From Bog-756 sp963813525 (lineage in GTDB: Bacteria; Actinomycetota; Acidimicrobiia; Acidimicrobiales; RAAP-2): a stretch of 64,000 nucleotides of DNA. Position 1 is the first letter of the stretch. Each line of letters begins with the position of its first letter. Made by a program: the position numbers and the translations under genes. The notes below the pieces were generated by a model, which did not search any database, was not told the DNA's origin, and saw nothing but the letters and a program-made list of their open reading frames with translations. Shown in pieces: positions 34,011 to 42,450 of the stretch. The stretch spans positions 2,542,001 through 2,606,000 of the forward strand of contig CAWEZI010000005.1 in the NCBI GenBank assembly GCA_963813525.1, in the 5' to 3' direction.

Positions 34011-34237
34011 TGCAGACGGAGAATGAGGATGATGTTCGTGAAGGCGAAGATGACGGCCACGGTTACGGTGATCCGGTCGAGGTTCTTCTCGACCACTGTC
34101 GACCCGGCGGCTGCAGTTCCCACCGACCCCCCGAACATGTCCGAGAGTCCGCCGCCCTTACCGCTGTGCATGAGAATGAGAAAGATCAGGCCAAACGAGG
34201 CCAGTATCTGCAATACGACAATGATGGCGGTCAGCAC
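34007..34237 (-). CDS. secG: protein-export membrane protein SecG
   Basis: The product has 76 residues from a GTG at 34237 that follows AAGGAG at good spacing. An open extension to 34351 overlaps tpiA and is not SecG-like. Two membrane spans (about 3-22 and 54-74) flank the conserved loop with S-G-K-G-G-G-L-S-D-M-F-G-G. SecG is the small subunit of the SecYEG translocon and speeds SecA-driven export. The position directly after tpiA is the usual actinobacterial arrangement. The downstream binding-protein gene overlaps by four bases. Confidence 0.9.
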   Translation of the reverse strand: MLTAIIVVLQILASFGLIFLILMHSGKGGGLSDMFGGSVGTAAAGSTVVEKNLDRITVTVAVIFAFTNIILILRLQ

Positions 34238-34283
34238 CGCATCCTTCTCCTTCGACGTGGGACCGGCCAAGACGCTAGCAAAG

Positions 34284-35078
34284 TCACCGCCCAACCCGGG
34301 CCGCGGCCCGCACAATGGCCACGAAGGCGGCCATGTCAAGGCTGGCCCCACCTACCAACGCCCCGTCCACGTCGGCGCAGCCGAGTAGAGATACGGCGTT
34401 CTCTTCGGTAACCGACCCTCCGTACTGGATGCGCACAGAAGCTGACGCAACCGGACCGACACACGTGCCCACCGTCTGGCGGATCCAGCTGCACGCCTCC
34501 TGGGCGTCCTCCGGGCTGGCCGCCCGACCCGTCCCGATGGCCCACACCGGCTCGTAGGCCACGACCAAGCCGGCCACGACATCCTCCGGAAGGTCGCTCA
34601 GGGCCAATTCCACTTGAGTGGCCAGCCGCTCCTTGGTCACCCCCAGCTCCCGCTCCTCCAGATTCTCCCCCACACAGCAGATCGGAATCATGCCGTTGCG
34701 CACGACAGCCCTTACCTTGGCCGCCACCACGTCGTCGACCTCCCCGAACATTCGGCGTCTCTCGGAATGCCCGACGATGACGTACTCGACGTGCAACCTG
34801 GCCAGCATGAGGGCACTCACTTCGCCGGTAAAGGCGCCCCTGTCTTCGATGGCACAGTTCTGCGCCCCCAACGAGACCGGTATTCCCTCCGGCTCGATCA
34901 ACGACTGGACGGTGCGCAGATCGGTGAACGGGGGATGCACGGAGATGTCGACCGGTCCGGCGTCCCCCGACTGGAGACGCAAACCGAGGTCCCGGACGGC
35001 ATGCAGGGCCTCGAGGTGGTCGAAGTTCATCTTCCAGTTCCCGCTGATCAGAGGACGGCGGGTTGGTGACTCCGTCAC
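34284..35078 (-). CDS. tpiA: triosephosphate isomerase
   Basis: This 264-residue cytosolic TIM barrel interconverts dihydroxyacetone phosphate and glyceraldehyde 3-phosphate. Catalytic residues are present: Asn and Lys in G-N-W-K-M-N (residues 13-18), His in V-G-H-S-E-R-R and Glu in A-Y-E-P-V-W-A-I-G-T-G. The phosphate-gripping loop Y-G-G-S-V and the G-A-L-V-G-G-A-S-L end are also intact. The length is normal for the family. The ATG overlaps the pgk stop (ATGA at 35078-35075), which indicates coupled translation in a gap-pgk-tpiA-secG operon. Confidence 0.97.
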   Translation of the reverse strand: MTESPTRRPLISGNWKMNFDHLEALHAVRDLGLRLQSGDAGPVDISVHPPFTDLRTVQSLIEPEGIPVSLGAQNCAIEDRGAFTGEVSALMLARLHVEYVIVGHSERRRMFGEVDDVVAAKVRAVVRNGMIPICCVGENLEERELGVTKERLATQVELALSDLPEDVVAGLVVAYEPVWAIGTGRAASPEDAQEACSWIRQTVGTCVGPVASASVRIQYGGSVTEENAVSLLGCADVDGALVGGASLDMAAFVAIVRAAARVGR

Positions 35079-36286
35079 CGGTCGGAATGATTGTGGGTCG
35101 AGTGCTGCCGGCGCGGAGGTGCGTTCGACGCACCCCTCAACGCCGCCAGTCCGGGGAGATCCCCGTATTCGAGCAGTTCGAGGGACGCTCCTCCCCCGGT
35201 GGATATGTAGTCGATCCGATCCTTGAGGCCCAAGCCGCGCACGGCCGAAACACTGTCACCACCGCCGACGACGGTGAAGCCGTCGCACTGGGCCACAGCC
35301 CGGGCGATGCCGGCGGTGCCGTTGGAGAACCGCTCGTCCTCGAAGACGCCCATCGGGCCGTTCCACAGCACCGTTCCGGCTCCGGCGATGACTTCGGCGA
35401 ACGACGCCACCGTGGCCGGTCCCATGTCCAGCCCCTGCCAGCCCGGCGGGATGTCCACCCCGACCACCCGGACCCTACCGGCGGTGCACCCGTCACCGAA
35501 TTGGGCCCCGGGCTCGAGGGCGACGATATCGGTGGGGAGCAGGATCCTCTTGTCCGATCGGAGCAGCGCCGCGCACTCGGGAATGCGCTCCTCGTCGACG
35601 AGGGAGGCACCGACGTCATGTCCCGCCGCGGCCAGAAAGGTGTAGCCCATGCCGCCCCCGACCACCAGGGTGTCCACCCGCTCGAGGAGTGCCTTGAGGA
35701 CACCGATCTTGTCCGCCACCTTGGCCCCTCCCACCACGGCCACGAAGGGACGGGACGGTGCGGCCAGAAGGCCGCCGAGCACCTCGATCTCCCGCTGGAG
35801 GAGAAATCCGGCGGCGCTGGGAAGCCGGGTGGGTGGTCCGACGATCGATGCGTGCTTGCGGTGGGATACACCGAAGGCGTCGTTGACATAGGCATCGTGC
35901 CCGTTGACCAGCTTCTCCACGAAGCTCGGATCATTGGCCTTCTCGCCCGGGTCGAAGCGCAGGTTCTCGAGCAACTCGACCGACGGAGCCAGGACAGCCA
36001 GCTCCTCACGCACCGGCCCGAGGTCCCATTGGGCGTCGGGGGCGGCGGCCGGGCGACCCAAATGGGTGCAGGCGGTGACCTTGGCCCCCTGCGCCAGTAA
36101 GTACTGCAGAGTGGGCAAGGCCGCTCGAATGCGGAAATCATCGGTGATGACGGAGGGGCCGTCGGCGCACGGCTGCAGAGGAACATTGAAATCGGCCCGC
36201 ATCAGCACGCTGGCGCCGCTCAGGTCGGGAAGATCCCCCAGGAGCGGAAGTCCGTCCAGAAGCGGATTTTCCAGCCTCTCACTCAT
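35075..36286 (-). CDS. pgk: phosphoglycerate kinase
   Basis: The 403-residue enzyme converts 1,3-bisphosphoglycerate and ADP to 3-phosphoglycerate and ATP. Motifs seen are R-A-D-F-N-V-P near residue 30, T-H-L-G-R-P near 74, the G-G-A-K-V-A-D-K-I hinge segment and G-G-G-D-S-V in the nucleotide domain. The C-terminus extends by about 19 residues (P-P-R-R-Q-H-S-T-H-N-H-S-D-R) past the usual end, over the start of tpiA; that His-rich tail is unusual but probably incidental. It is separated from gap by 56 bases. Confidence 0.97.
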   Translation of the reverse strand: MSERLENPLLDGLPLLGDLPDLSGASVLMRADFNVPLQPCADGPSVITDDFRIRAALPTLQYLLAQGAKVTACTHLGRPAAAPDAQWDLGPVREELAVLAPSVELLENLRFDPGEKANDPSFVEKLVNGHDAYVNDAFGVSHRKHASIVGPPTRLPSAAGFLLQREIEVLGGLLAAPSRPFVAVVGGAKVADKIGVLKALLERVDTLVVGGGMGYTFLAAAGHDVGASLVDEERIPECAALLRSDKRILLPTDIVALEPGAQFGDGCTAGRVRVVGVDIPPGWQGLDMGPATVASFAEVIAGAGTVLWNGPMGVFEDERFSNGTAGIARAVAQCDGFTVVGGGDSVSAVRGLGLKDRIDYISTGGGASLELLEYGDLPGLAALRGASNAPPRRQHSTHNHSDR

Positions 36287-36342
36287 TGCTCGGACTCATT
36301 GTTGTGCTCCCCCTCGAACCTCGTGATATGGATCCAGCTCCC

Positions 36343-37368
36343 TCAGGCGCCGGAACCGCCGATGATCAGCGAGAGATCGACCAGCCGGTTGGCATAGCCC
36401 CATTCGTTGTCATACCAACCTTCGACCTTCGCCAGAGTGAAGCCTGAAACGGAGGGCATCACCATAGTCAGACCGGCGTCGAAGGTGCACGAGGCCGGGC
36501 TTCCGATGATGTCCGAGGAAACGATGGGGTCTTCGGTGTAGACGAGGACCTTGGCCAACGGTCCTGTTGTGGCTGCGGCCAAAAAAGCGGCGTTGATCTC
36601 GTCCACGGTGACCGTCCCCGGGAGCACGGCTGTGAAGTCGGTGATCGATCCGTCGGGGACCGGCACCCGCAGGGAACTTCCGTCCAACTTGCCCTTCATG
36701 TCCTTGAGGACCAGGCCGGTGGCACGGGCCGCGCCAGTCGAGGTGGGGATGATGTTGATGGCGGCGGCGCGAGCGCGCCTGAGATCCTTGTGGGGCAGGT
36801 CCAACAGATTCTGATCATTGGTGAAGGCGTGGACGGTGGTCATCATTCCGCTGTCGATACCGAAGGCATCGTCCAGAACCTTGACCATGGGAACGAAGCA
36901 GTTGGTGGTACACGACGCATTGGAGACAACGAAGTCCTTGGTCGGGTCGAAATCTCCGTCGTTGACACCGACCACAAAGGTGGCGTCGACGTCGCTGGCC
37001 GGTGCCGAAATGATCACCCGTGACGCCCCTGCTTCGAGGTGGGCGGCGGCCGCGCTCCGGTCGGCGAACAGTCCGGTCGACTCGATGACCACTTCCACAC
37101 CCAGGCTGTCCCAGGGCAACGCCTTCGGGTCCCGCTCGGCCAGAACGGCGATGGAACCGGAATCGAGGACGATGGACGAGTCGGCGACGGTGATGGCGCT
37201 GTCGAACCGTCCGTGGGTGGAGTCGTAGCGCAACAGGTGGGCGAGCATCTCCGCCGAGGTGAGATCGTTGATGGCCACAACTTCGATGTCGGCCCCCGCC
37301 GAACGAGCAGCCCGCAGGTAGTTGCGACCGATGCGCCCGAAACCGTTTATGCCGACTCGTACGGTCAT
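36343..37368 (-). CDS. gap: glyceraldehyde-3-phosphate dehydrogenase
   Basis: This 341-residue NAD-dependent enzyme forms 1,3-bisphosphoglycerate. The Rossmann motif G-I-N-G-F-G-R-I-G-R opens the protein. The Asp of A-I-N-D-L after the second strand favours NAD over NADP. The catalytic Cys lies in S-N-A-S-C-T-T-N-C, and the C-terminal W-Y-D-N-E-W-G-Y is intact. A possible -10 element TAGAAT lies about 22 bases before the ATG (plus-strand 37390-37395), so a promoter may start the gap-pgk-tpiA-secG unit here. The upstream neighbour is yvcK across 118 bases. The whiA gene often found between them in actinobacteria is not there. Confidence 0.97.
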   Translation of the reverse strand: MTVRVGINGFGRIGRNYLRAARSAGADIEVVAINDLTSAEMLAHLLRYDSTHGRFDSAITVADSSIVLDSGSIAVLAERDPKALPWDSLGVEVVIESTGLFADRSAAAAHLEAGASRVIISAPASDVDATFVVGVNDGDFDPTKDFVVSNASCTTNCFVPMVKVLDDAFGIDSGMMTTVHAFTNDQNLLDLPHKDLRRARAAAINIIPTSTGAARATGLVLKDMKGKLDGSSLRVPVPDGSITDFTAVLPGTVTVDEINAAFLAAATTGPLAKVLVYTEDPIVSSDIIGSPASCTFDAGLTMVMPSVSGFTLAKVEGWYDNEWGYANRLVDLSLIIGGSGA

Positions 37369-37486
37369 GCCCTCTGTTCCTCGACCCTCATTCTACCTGC
37401 ATCCGGCTGAATCGTGCCGGTCTGTCCGGTCCCCACAGCCACCGGATGACCCGATACACGCTAGGCCATCCACGCATCCCATACCT

Positions 37487-38365
37487 CTATCCGAGCAGAT
37501 CAGAGAGGACTGACGCCAGTTTGGCCGGGTCGTGGGCCAATCCGTTGGGGCGAGCCAGCGGGCGATCCACCGTCGGAAGAGGAGATTCACCCAAGGGAAT
37601 GGCGGACGTGTCGCAGACGACAACGTCCACCTGGACTCCGTGGGCAACCAGAGCGTCGATGTGCATGCCGATGTCGAAAGATTCGGTTTCGGGAATCTGG
37701 GGACGAAGATTGCAGACATAGACCTTCGGGGCACGGGCCCGGTTGATGGCGGCCAGGATGTCAGGCACCACGGCGGCAGCCAACACGCTGGTGAACAACG
37801 AACCTGGACCCAAGACGATCTGATCGGCGTCATCCAGCGCCGTCACCGCGTCCGCCGGCGGGGCGGGGTCGGCCGGCACCAGCGACACCGTCCGTATGTT
37901 GTCGGTGCCCATCACCGCCACCTGTCCGGCGACGGAACCATCGGCGGTGTCCGCCTTCAGGACCACGGGGTCGATGGTGGCCGGCAGGACCCGGCCGCGC
38001 ACACCGAGGAGGCGACAAGCCTCGTCCAGGGCGGCCACCGGATCGGGAGCGCCGTCGATCAGGCCGGCCAGGATCAGGTTGCCCAGCGAGTGCCCCTCCA
38101 ACTCTTCGTCGGTGAACCGGTACTCGAAGGCGGCGGCCAGCGGCGCGCCGGGCTCGGCCAGAGCCACGAGGCATTTGCGGAGATCACCCGGCGGAATCAT
38201 CTGCAGGAGCTCGCGCAGACGGCCCGAAGACCCACCGTCGTCGGCCACCGAGACGATGGCTGTCACGTCGTCGGTGTAGGTGCGCACGGCTCGAAGGGTG
38301 GCGGCCAGGCCGTGACCACCCCCGAGGGCTACCACCTTGGGGTTCGGGGGTTCAGAACCGTTCAT
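37487..38365 (-). CDS. yvcK: YvcK-family (CofD-like) gluconeogenesis factor
   Basis: This 292-residue cytosolic protein opens with the glycine-rich V-A-L-G-G-G-H-G-L-A nucleotide-sugar site. V-S-V-A-D-D-G-G-S-S-G-R-L-R follows, then P-G-D-L-R-K-C-L and the G-P-G-S-L-F-T-S-V signature. YvcK binds UDP-sugars and links central metabolism to peptidoglycan synthesis; in mycobacteria (CuvA) it is needed for normal cell shape. The ATG overlaps the rapZ stop (ATGA at 38365-38362). It is slightly shorter than typical members of about 320 residues. The rapZ-yvcK pairing is conserved widely in Gram-positive bacteria. Confidence 0.93.
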   Translation of the reverse strand: MNGSEPPNPKVVALGGGHGLAATLRAVRTYTDDVTAIVSVADDGGSSGRLRELLQMIPPGDLRKCLVALAEPGAPLAAAFEYRFTDEELEGHSLGNLILAGLIDGAPDPVAALDEACRLLGVRGRVLPATIDPVVLKADTADGSVAGQVAVMGTDNIRTVSLVPADPAPPADAVTALDDADQIVLGPGSLFTSVLAAAVVPDILAAINRARAPKVYVCNLRPQIPETESFDIGMHIDALVAHGVQVDVVVCDTSAIPLGESPLPTVDRPLARPNGLAHDPAKLASVLSDLLG

Positions 38366-39213
38366 CGTTCGACGTCCCGGTGGAAGACGGTGGCCGGAAT
38401 GCCCCTACCGTCGAGGCGGCGCGCCAACTCCTCGGCCAGCACCACCGAGCGGTGTCGTCCGCCGGTACAGCCCATGGCCACGGTCAGATACGACTTTCCC
38501 TCCCGCATGTAGGCGGGGATCAACATGCACAAGAGATCGTCCAGTTTGTCCAGGAATTCGGTGGTCTCGGGTCTGTCCAGGACGTACTTCCTCACTTCGG
38601 GCTCGAGCCCGCTGTGGCTCCGCAGTGCGTCGATCCAGTAGGGGTTGGGCAGGAACCGGCAGTCGAACATGAGGTCGACGTCGAGGGGCACGCCGTGCTT
38701 GAACCCGAAGGAGATGAGGGAGGTCTGCATGGCGCTGCCCGGTTCCTCGGCGCCGAACACCTCGATGAGCCTCGTTCGCAGCTGGTTGGTGTTTAGCTCG
38801 CCTGTATCGATGACCAGATCGGCCCGATCGCGCAGACCGCTGAGCAAGAGGCGTTCGTCGGCGATCGAATCGACCACCCCCCGCGCCGCCTGAGGGTGGC
38901 GGCGTCGGGTGCCCTCGAAACGCCGGATGAGCACGTCGTCGGCCGCGTCCAGGAACAGGATGCGCACCCGGTTGGGCCCGGCCTCCAGGGCGTCCACTGC
39001 GGGCAGCACGTCATCCAGATCACCACCACCCCGGCCGATGACGAAAGCCACCCGCTCCATCTCCGATCCCGCCCCGTCGACCAATTCGGAGACCTTGGAG
39101 ATGAGGGCCGAGGGCATGTTGTCGATGACGAACCAGCCCAGGTCCTCGAGTGCGGCCGCGGCCGTCGATCGACCGGCTCCGGACATACCGGTCACCACCA
39201 GGTATTCGCTCAC
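38362..39213 (-). CDS. rapZ: RapZ-family RNase adapter / nucleotide-binding P-loop protein
   Basis: The product has 283 residues from a GTG at 39213 that overlaps the uvrC stop (GTGA at 39213-39210). Walker A is V-T-G-M-S-G-A-G-R-S-T near residue 8, followed by A-L-E-D-L-G-W-F-V-I-D-N-M-P. The C-terminal domain holds F-G-F-K-H-G-V-P, F-D-C-R-F-L-P-N-P and G-C-T-G-G-R-H-R-S-V. In E. coli RapZ controls GlmS through small RNAs; in actinobacteria the role is less clear and it probably senses amino-sugar or nucleotide signals. Its place between uvrC and yvcK is the standard order. Confidence 0.93.
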   Translation of the reverse strand: MSEYLVVTGMSGAGRSTAAAALEDLGWFVIDNMPSALISKVSELVDGAGSEMERVAFVIGRGGGDLDDVLPAVDALEAGPNRVRILFLDAADDVLIRRFEGTRRRHPQAARGVVDSIADERLLLSGLRDRADLVIDTGELNTNQLRTRLIEVFGAEEPGSAMQTSLISFGFKHGVPLDVDLMFDCRFLPNPYWIDALRSHSGLEPEVRKYVLDRPETTEFLDKLDDLLCMLIPAYMREGKSYLTVAMGCTGGRHRSVVLAEELARRLDGRGIPATVFHRDVER

Positions 39214-41114
39214 CGATCCACCTTTGTTCGATTCATGGCGCTCCCGTTGACCACCAGGGGCGTATGCAACCGATCGAAGACGGCCGCCCCCACCTCGGCC
39301 GGCAACCACGATAGGCCGAGCAGCTCGTCCCGGGAGGCGTTACGCAGTCCGGTCAGGCCACCGAACTGCTCCACCAGGCGGGACCGGCGTTTCGGTCCGA
39401 GCCCGGTGATCCCGTCGAGGGCGCCCACCACCATCCTCTTGCCTCGCAGAGTCCGGTGGTAGGAGACGGCGAAGCGGTGGGCTTCGTCACGAAGCCGCTG
39501 GAGCAGGTAGAGACCCTCGGACTGGCGCGGCAACCGGATGGGTTCGGAGCTCCCGGGCCGGTAGACCTCCTCGAAGCTCTTGGCCAGGGCGGCGATGGGG
39601 ATCCGGTCGGTGAGGCCCATCGACTCCAGCACCTTGACGCCGACCCCGAGCTGACCGAGGCCACCGTCGAGCAGCAGCAACTGGGGCGGGTAGGCGAAAC
39701 GCCGCCTCTTGCCCGCAGCGATCGGGCCTGAGGCATCCTCGTCGATCAGGGCCTTCAGCCGGCGGGTCAGGACCTCCTCCATGGCGGCATAGTCATCGTT
39801 GCCGTTCACCGTTGTCACCCGGTAATGGCGGTAGTCGCTCTTTTTGGGCAACCCGTCCTCGAACACGACCATCGAACCGACGTAGTCGGTACCCTGCAGA
39901 TGGCTCATGTCGTAGCACTCGATGCGGAGGGGTGCCTCGGGCAGGCCGAGGTCGCGCTGGAGCGATTCGAGGGCCCGGGCCCGACTGTTGTGGTCGGACG
40001 TCCGGTGCAAACGGTGGCGCAGGAAAGCCTCCCCGGCGTTGTGCTCGACCGTCTCGAGCAGGGCCCGTTTGGGCCCCCGCTGCGGGATACGCACCACCAC
40101 CGGACCGCCTCGGCGATCGGTGAGGTACTCGGTGACCGCCTCGGCGTCGGCCGGCAGGGAGGGGACCAGAACCTGGCGGGGAACCCCCGAGGGGGGGTCG
40201 GCGTACACGTCGACCAGGACCCGGGCCATCAGCTGGCCTCGGTCCAGCTCCTCGACCTTGTCGACGAACAGGGCCGAGCGTCCCACCACCTTCCCCCTGC
40301 GCACGTGGAACACCTGGACGGCCGCCTCCAGCTCGTCCTCGGCCACCCCGAACACGTCGAGATCCTCGGGATGACGCAGCTCCATCTGGCGAACGGCATC
40401 GGCCGCCCGTACCGCCTCGAGCTTGTCCCGCAGCACCGACGCCCGCTCGAACTCCAGGGCACTCGAGGCCTCACGCATGGCTGTTTCGAGGCCCTTCTCC
40501 AGGGGAGCGGTGTCACCGCTCAAGAAGGCGATGAGGTCGGCCACCAGCTGGTCGTACTCCTCGTGGGTGACAGCCCCCACGCAGGGCCCGGCGCACCGTT
40601 CGATGTGGTACATCAGGCAGGGACGCCCGAGCCGCTCGTGGCGCCGGAACTTTGCGTCGGAACAGGTCCGCACCGGGAACGAACGCAGGAGCAGATCCAG
40701 GGTGTCGCGGATGGCCCCCACGTTGGGGTAGGGCCCGAAATAGCGCACGCCGCTGCGTTTGCGTCCGCGGACCACAGCCGGACGGGGCCAGTCGTCCTCC
40801 ACGGTCACGGCCAGCCAGGGGTAGCTCTTGTCGTCCTTGAGCCGGACGTTGTAGCGAGGCTGGAACTGCTTGATGAGGTTGTGCTCGAGGAGCAAGGCTT
40901 CGGCCTCGGAGCCCACCACCATCCACTCGACGTGGTCAGCTTGAGCCACCATCTGTGCCGTCCGGGGAGGGAGAACAGAGGGATCCTGGAAATAGGCAGG
41001 AATGCGCTGACGGAGGGACTTGGCTTTGCCCACGTAGAGAATCCGGCCGTGGGCGTCCACGAATTGGTACGAACCGGGACCGTCGGGGATGGAACCGGGT
41101 AGGGGTCGGGTCAC
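39210..41114 (-). CDS. uvrC: excinuclease ABC subunit C
   Basis: This protein of about 634 residues is the nuclease of nucleotide excision repair. An N-terminal GIY-YIG domain (P-G-S-Y-Q-F ... I-L-Y-V-G-K-A-K-S-L) makes the 3' incision. A Cys cluster with C-L-M-Y-H-I-E-R-C-A-G-P-C follows near residue 170, then a UVR motif around E-F-E-R-A-S-V-L-R-D. The RNase-H-like C-terminal nuclease domain (I-E-C-Y-D-M-S-H-L-Q-G ... L-L-L-D-G-G) and helix-hairpin-helix repeats (G-L-G-P-K-R-R) complete it. Two adjacent GTG codons at 41117 and 41114 are possible starts; 41114 has better spacing from GGAGG. It is the first gene of a uvrC-rapZ-yvcK unit and is divergent from nadA across about 195 bases. Confidence 0.96.
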   Translation of the reverse strand: MTRPLPGSIPDGPGSYQFVDAHGRILYVGKAKSLRQRIPAYFQDPSVLPPRTAQMVAQADHVEWMVVGSEAEALLLEHNLIKQFQPRYNVRLKDDKSYPWLAVTVEDDWPRPAVVRGRKRSGVRYFGPYPNVGAIRDTLDLLLRSFPVRTCSDAKFRRHERLGRPCLMYHIERCAGPCVGAVTHEEYDQLVADLIAFLSGDTAPLEKGLETAMREASSALEFERASVLRDKLEAVRAADAVRQMELRHPEDLDVFGVAEDELEAAVQVFHVRRGKVVGRSALFVDKVEELDRGQLMARVLVDVYADPPSGVPRQVLVPSLPADAEAVTEYLTDRRGGPVVVRIPQRGPKRALLETVEHNAGEAFLRHRLHRTSDHNSRARALESLQRDLGLPEAPLRIECYDMSHLQGTDYVGSMVVFEDGLPKKSDYRHYRVTTVNGNDDYAAMEEVLTRRLKALIDEDASGPIAAGKRRRFAYPPQLLLLDGGLGQLGVGVKVLESMGLTDRIPIAALAKSFEEVYRPGSSEPIRLPRQSEGLYLLQRLRDEAHRFAVSYHRTLRGKRMVVGALDGITGLGPKRRSRLVEQFGGLTGLRNASRDELLGLSWLPAEVGAAVFDRLHTPLVVNGSAMNRTKVDR

Positions 41115-41309
41115 CACCCCTCCAGTGTGCCGCCTCCGGGGCCCGTGCAAAGCGGACGCACCTTCAGTCGGCCGGTACGAATAGACTGACCGCACGCCGG
41201 CCTGGTTTCCGGCGACATCTACCGCTTCGGGGCCGACATCCCCGCGGATGGGCGACCAGGCTGTCCCCGCCGGCCATCACCGGAGCGGCTCCATAAGGGG
41301 GTCATACCC

Positions 41310-42425
41310 ATGCTCCGGTTACAGACAGCGCTCCCCGACCGCTACACCACGGCCGATCCCGATCAGCTGGCCGCCTGGATCGACGCCGCCAAGCGGCAGT
41401 TGGGTCCACGGCTGATCATCCTCGGGCACCACTACCAACGGGACGAGGTCATGGCCTGGGCCGACGCCCGGGGCGACTCGTTCGGTCTCTCCCGGATCGC
41501 AGCTGAACAGGCGGAGGCCGCCTTCGTGGTGTTCTGCGGGGTCCACTTCATGGCCGAGTCGGCCGACATCCTGACCGGCCACCACCAGCAGGTCCTTCTG
41601 CCCGATCTCAACGCCGGCTGTTCGATGGCCGACATGGCCGACATCGACTCGGTCGAGGAGGCCTGGTCCGTGCTGGGCACGGTGACCGACGTCGAACGGG
41701 TGGTACCGGTCACCTACATGAACTCCTCGGCGGCGCTCAAGGCCTTCGTCGGCCGGCGCGGCGGCGTGGTGTGCACCTCGTCCAACGCCCGGGCTGTCCT
41801 GACCTGGGCCCTGGGTCCGGACGAGAGCGGCCACCGTCGCGGCGACCAGGTTCTCTTCTTCCCCGATCAGCACCTGGGCCGCAACACCGGATTCGAACTG
41901 GGCTACTCGGCCGACCAGATGGCGGTGTGGAACCCCCGCCTGGCCCGCGGGGGGCTGGACGACGCCACCCTCAAATCGGCCACTCTGCTGCTGTGGAAAG
42001 GTCACTGCTCTGTCCACCAGCGGTTCAGCACCGGCCAGGTGGAGGCCTTCCGCACCGAGCATCCGGACGGGATCGTCGTCGTCCACCCCGAATGTGCCCA
42101 CGAGGTGGTCGAGGTGGCCGACCGGGTCGGTTCGACCGACTTCATCATCCGGACGGTGGCCGAGGCACCGCCCGGGGCCGTCCTCGGGGTGGGAACCGAG
42201 ATCCATCTCGTCAAACGGCTCGATGACGAGAACCCGGACAAGACGGTCGTCTCCCTGGATCCTCTGGTCTGCCCCTGCTCCACCATGTTCCGGATCGACG
42301 CCCCCCACCTGGCCTGGGTCCTCGAAGGCCTGGTTGAGGGCGAGGTGCGCAATCAGATCACGGTGGACGAGGAGACGGCCCGCTGGGCCCGGGTGGCCCT
42401 CGAGCGCATGCTGGCCACGGTCTGA
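41310..42425 (+). CDS. nadA: quinolinate synthase A
   Basis: This 371-residue [4Fe-4S] enzyme condenses iminoaspartate with dihydroxyacetone phosphate to quinolinate in NAD biosynthesis. The three cluster-binding Cys are visible in N-A-G-C-S-M-A-D, H-P-E-C-A-H and C-P-C-S-T-M. Other family segments are L-G-H-H-Y-Q, Y-M-N-S-S-A-A-L-K and L-F-F-P-D-Q-H-L-G-R-N-T-G. The ATG follows AAGGGGG. The usual partners nadB and nadC are not adjacent, so it stands alone here. Its 3' end converges with uvrA across 25 bases. Confidence 0.96.
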   Translation: MLRLQTALPDRYTTADPDQLAAWIDAAKRQLGPRLIILGHHYQRDEVMAWADARGDSFGLSRIAAEQAEAAFVVFCGVHFMAESADILTGHHQQVLLPDLNAGCSMADMADIDSVEEAWSVLGTVTDVERVVPVTYMNSSAALKAFVGRRGGVVCTSSNARAVLTWALGPDESGHRRGDQVLFFPDQHLGRNTGFELGYSADQMAVWNPRLARGGLDDATLKSATLLLWKGHCSVHQRFSTGQVEAFRTEHPDGIVVVHPECAHEVVEVADRVGSTDFIIRTVAEAPPGAVLGVGTEIHLVKRLDDENPDKTVVSLDPLVCPCSTMFRIDAPHLAWVLEGLVEGEVRNQITVDEETARWARVALERMLATV

Positions 42426-42450
42426 CCCGCGTCTGACCCGGCTGGCCCTC

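Noticed and set aside
34284..34351. Longer secG with start at 34351
   Set aside because: The extra 38 residues overlap tpiA and do not match SecG. The GTG at 34237 has a strong AAGGAG and gives the usual length.
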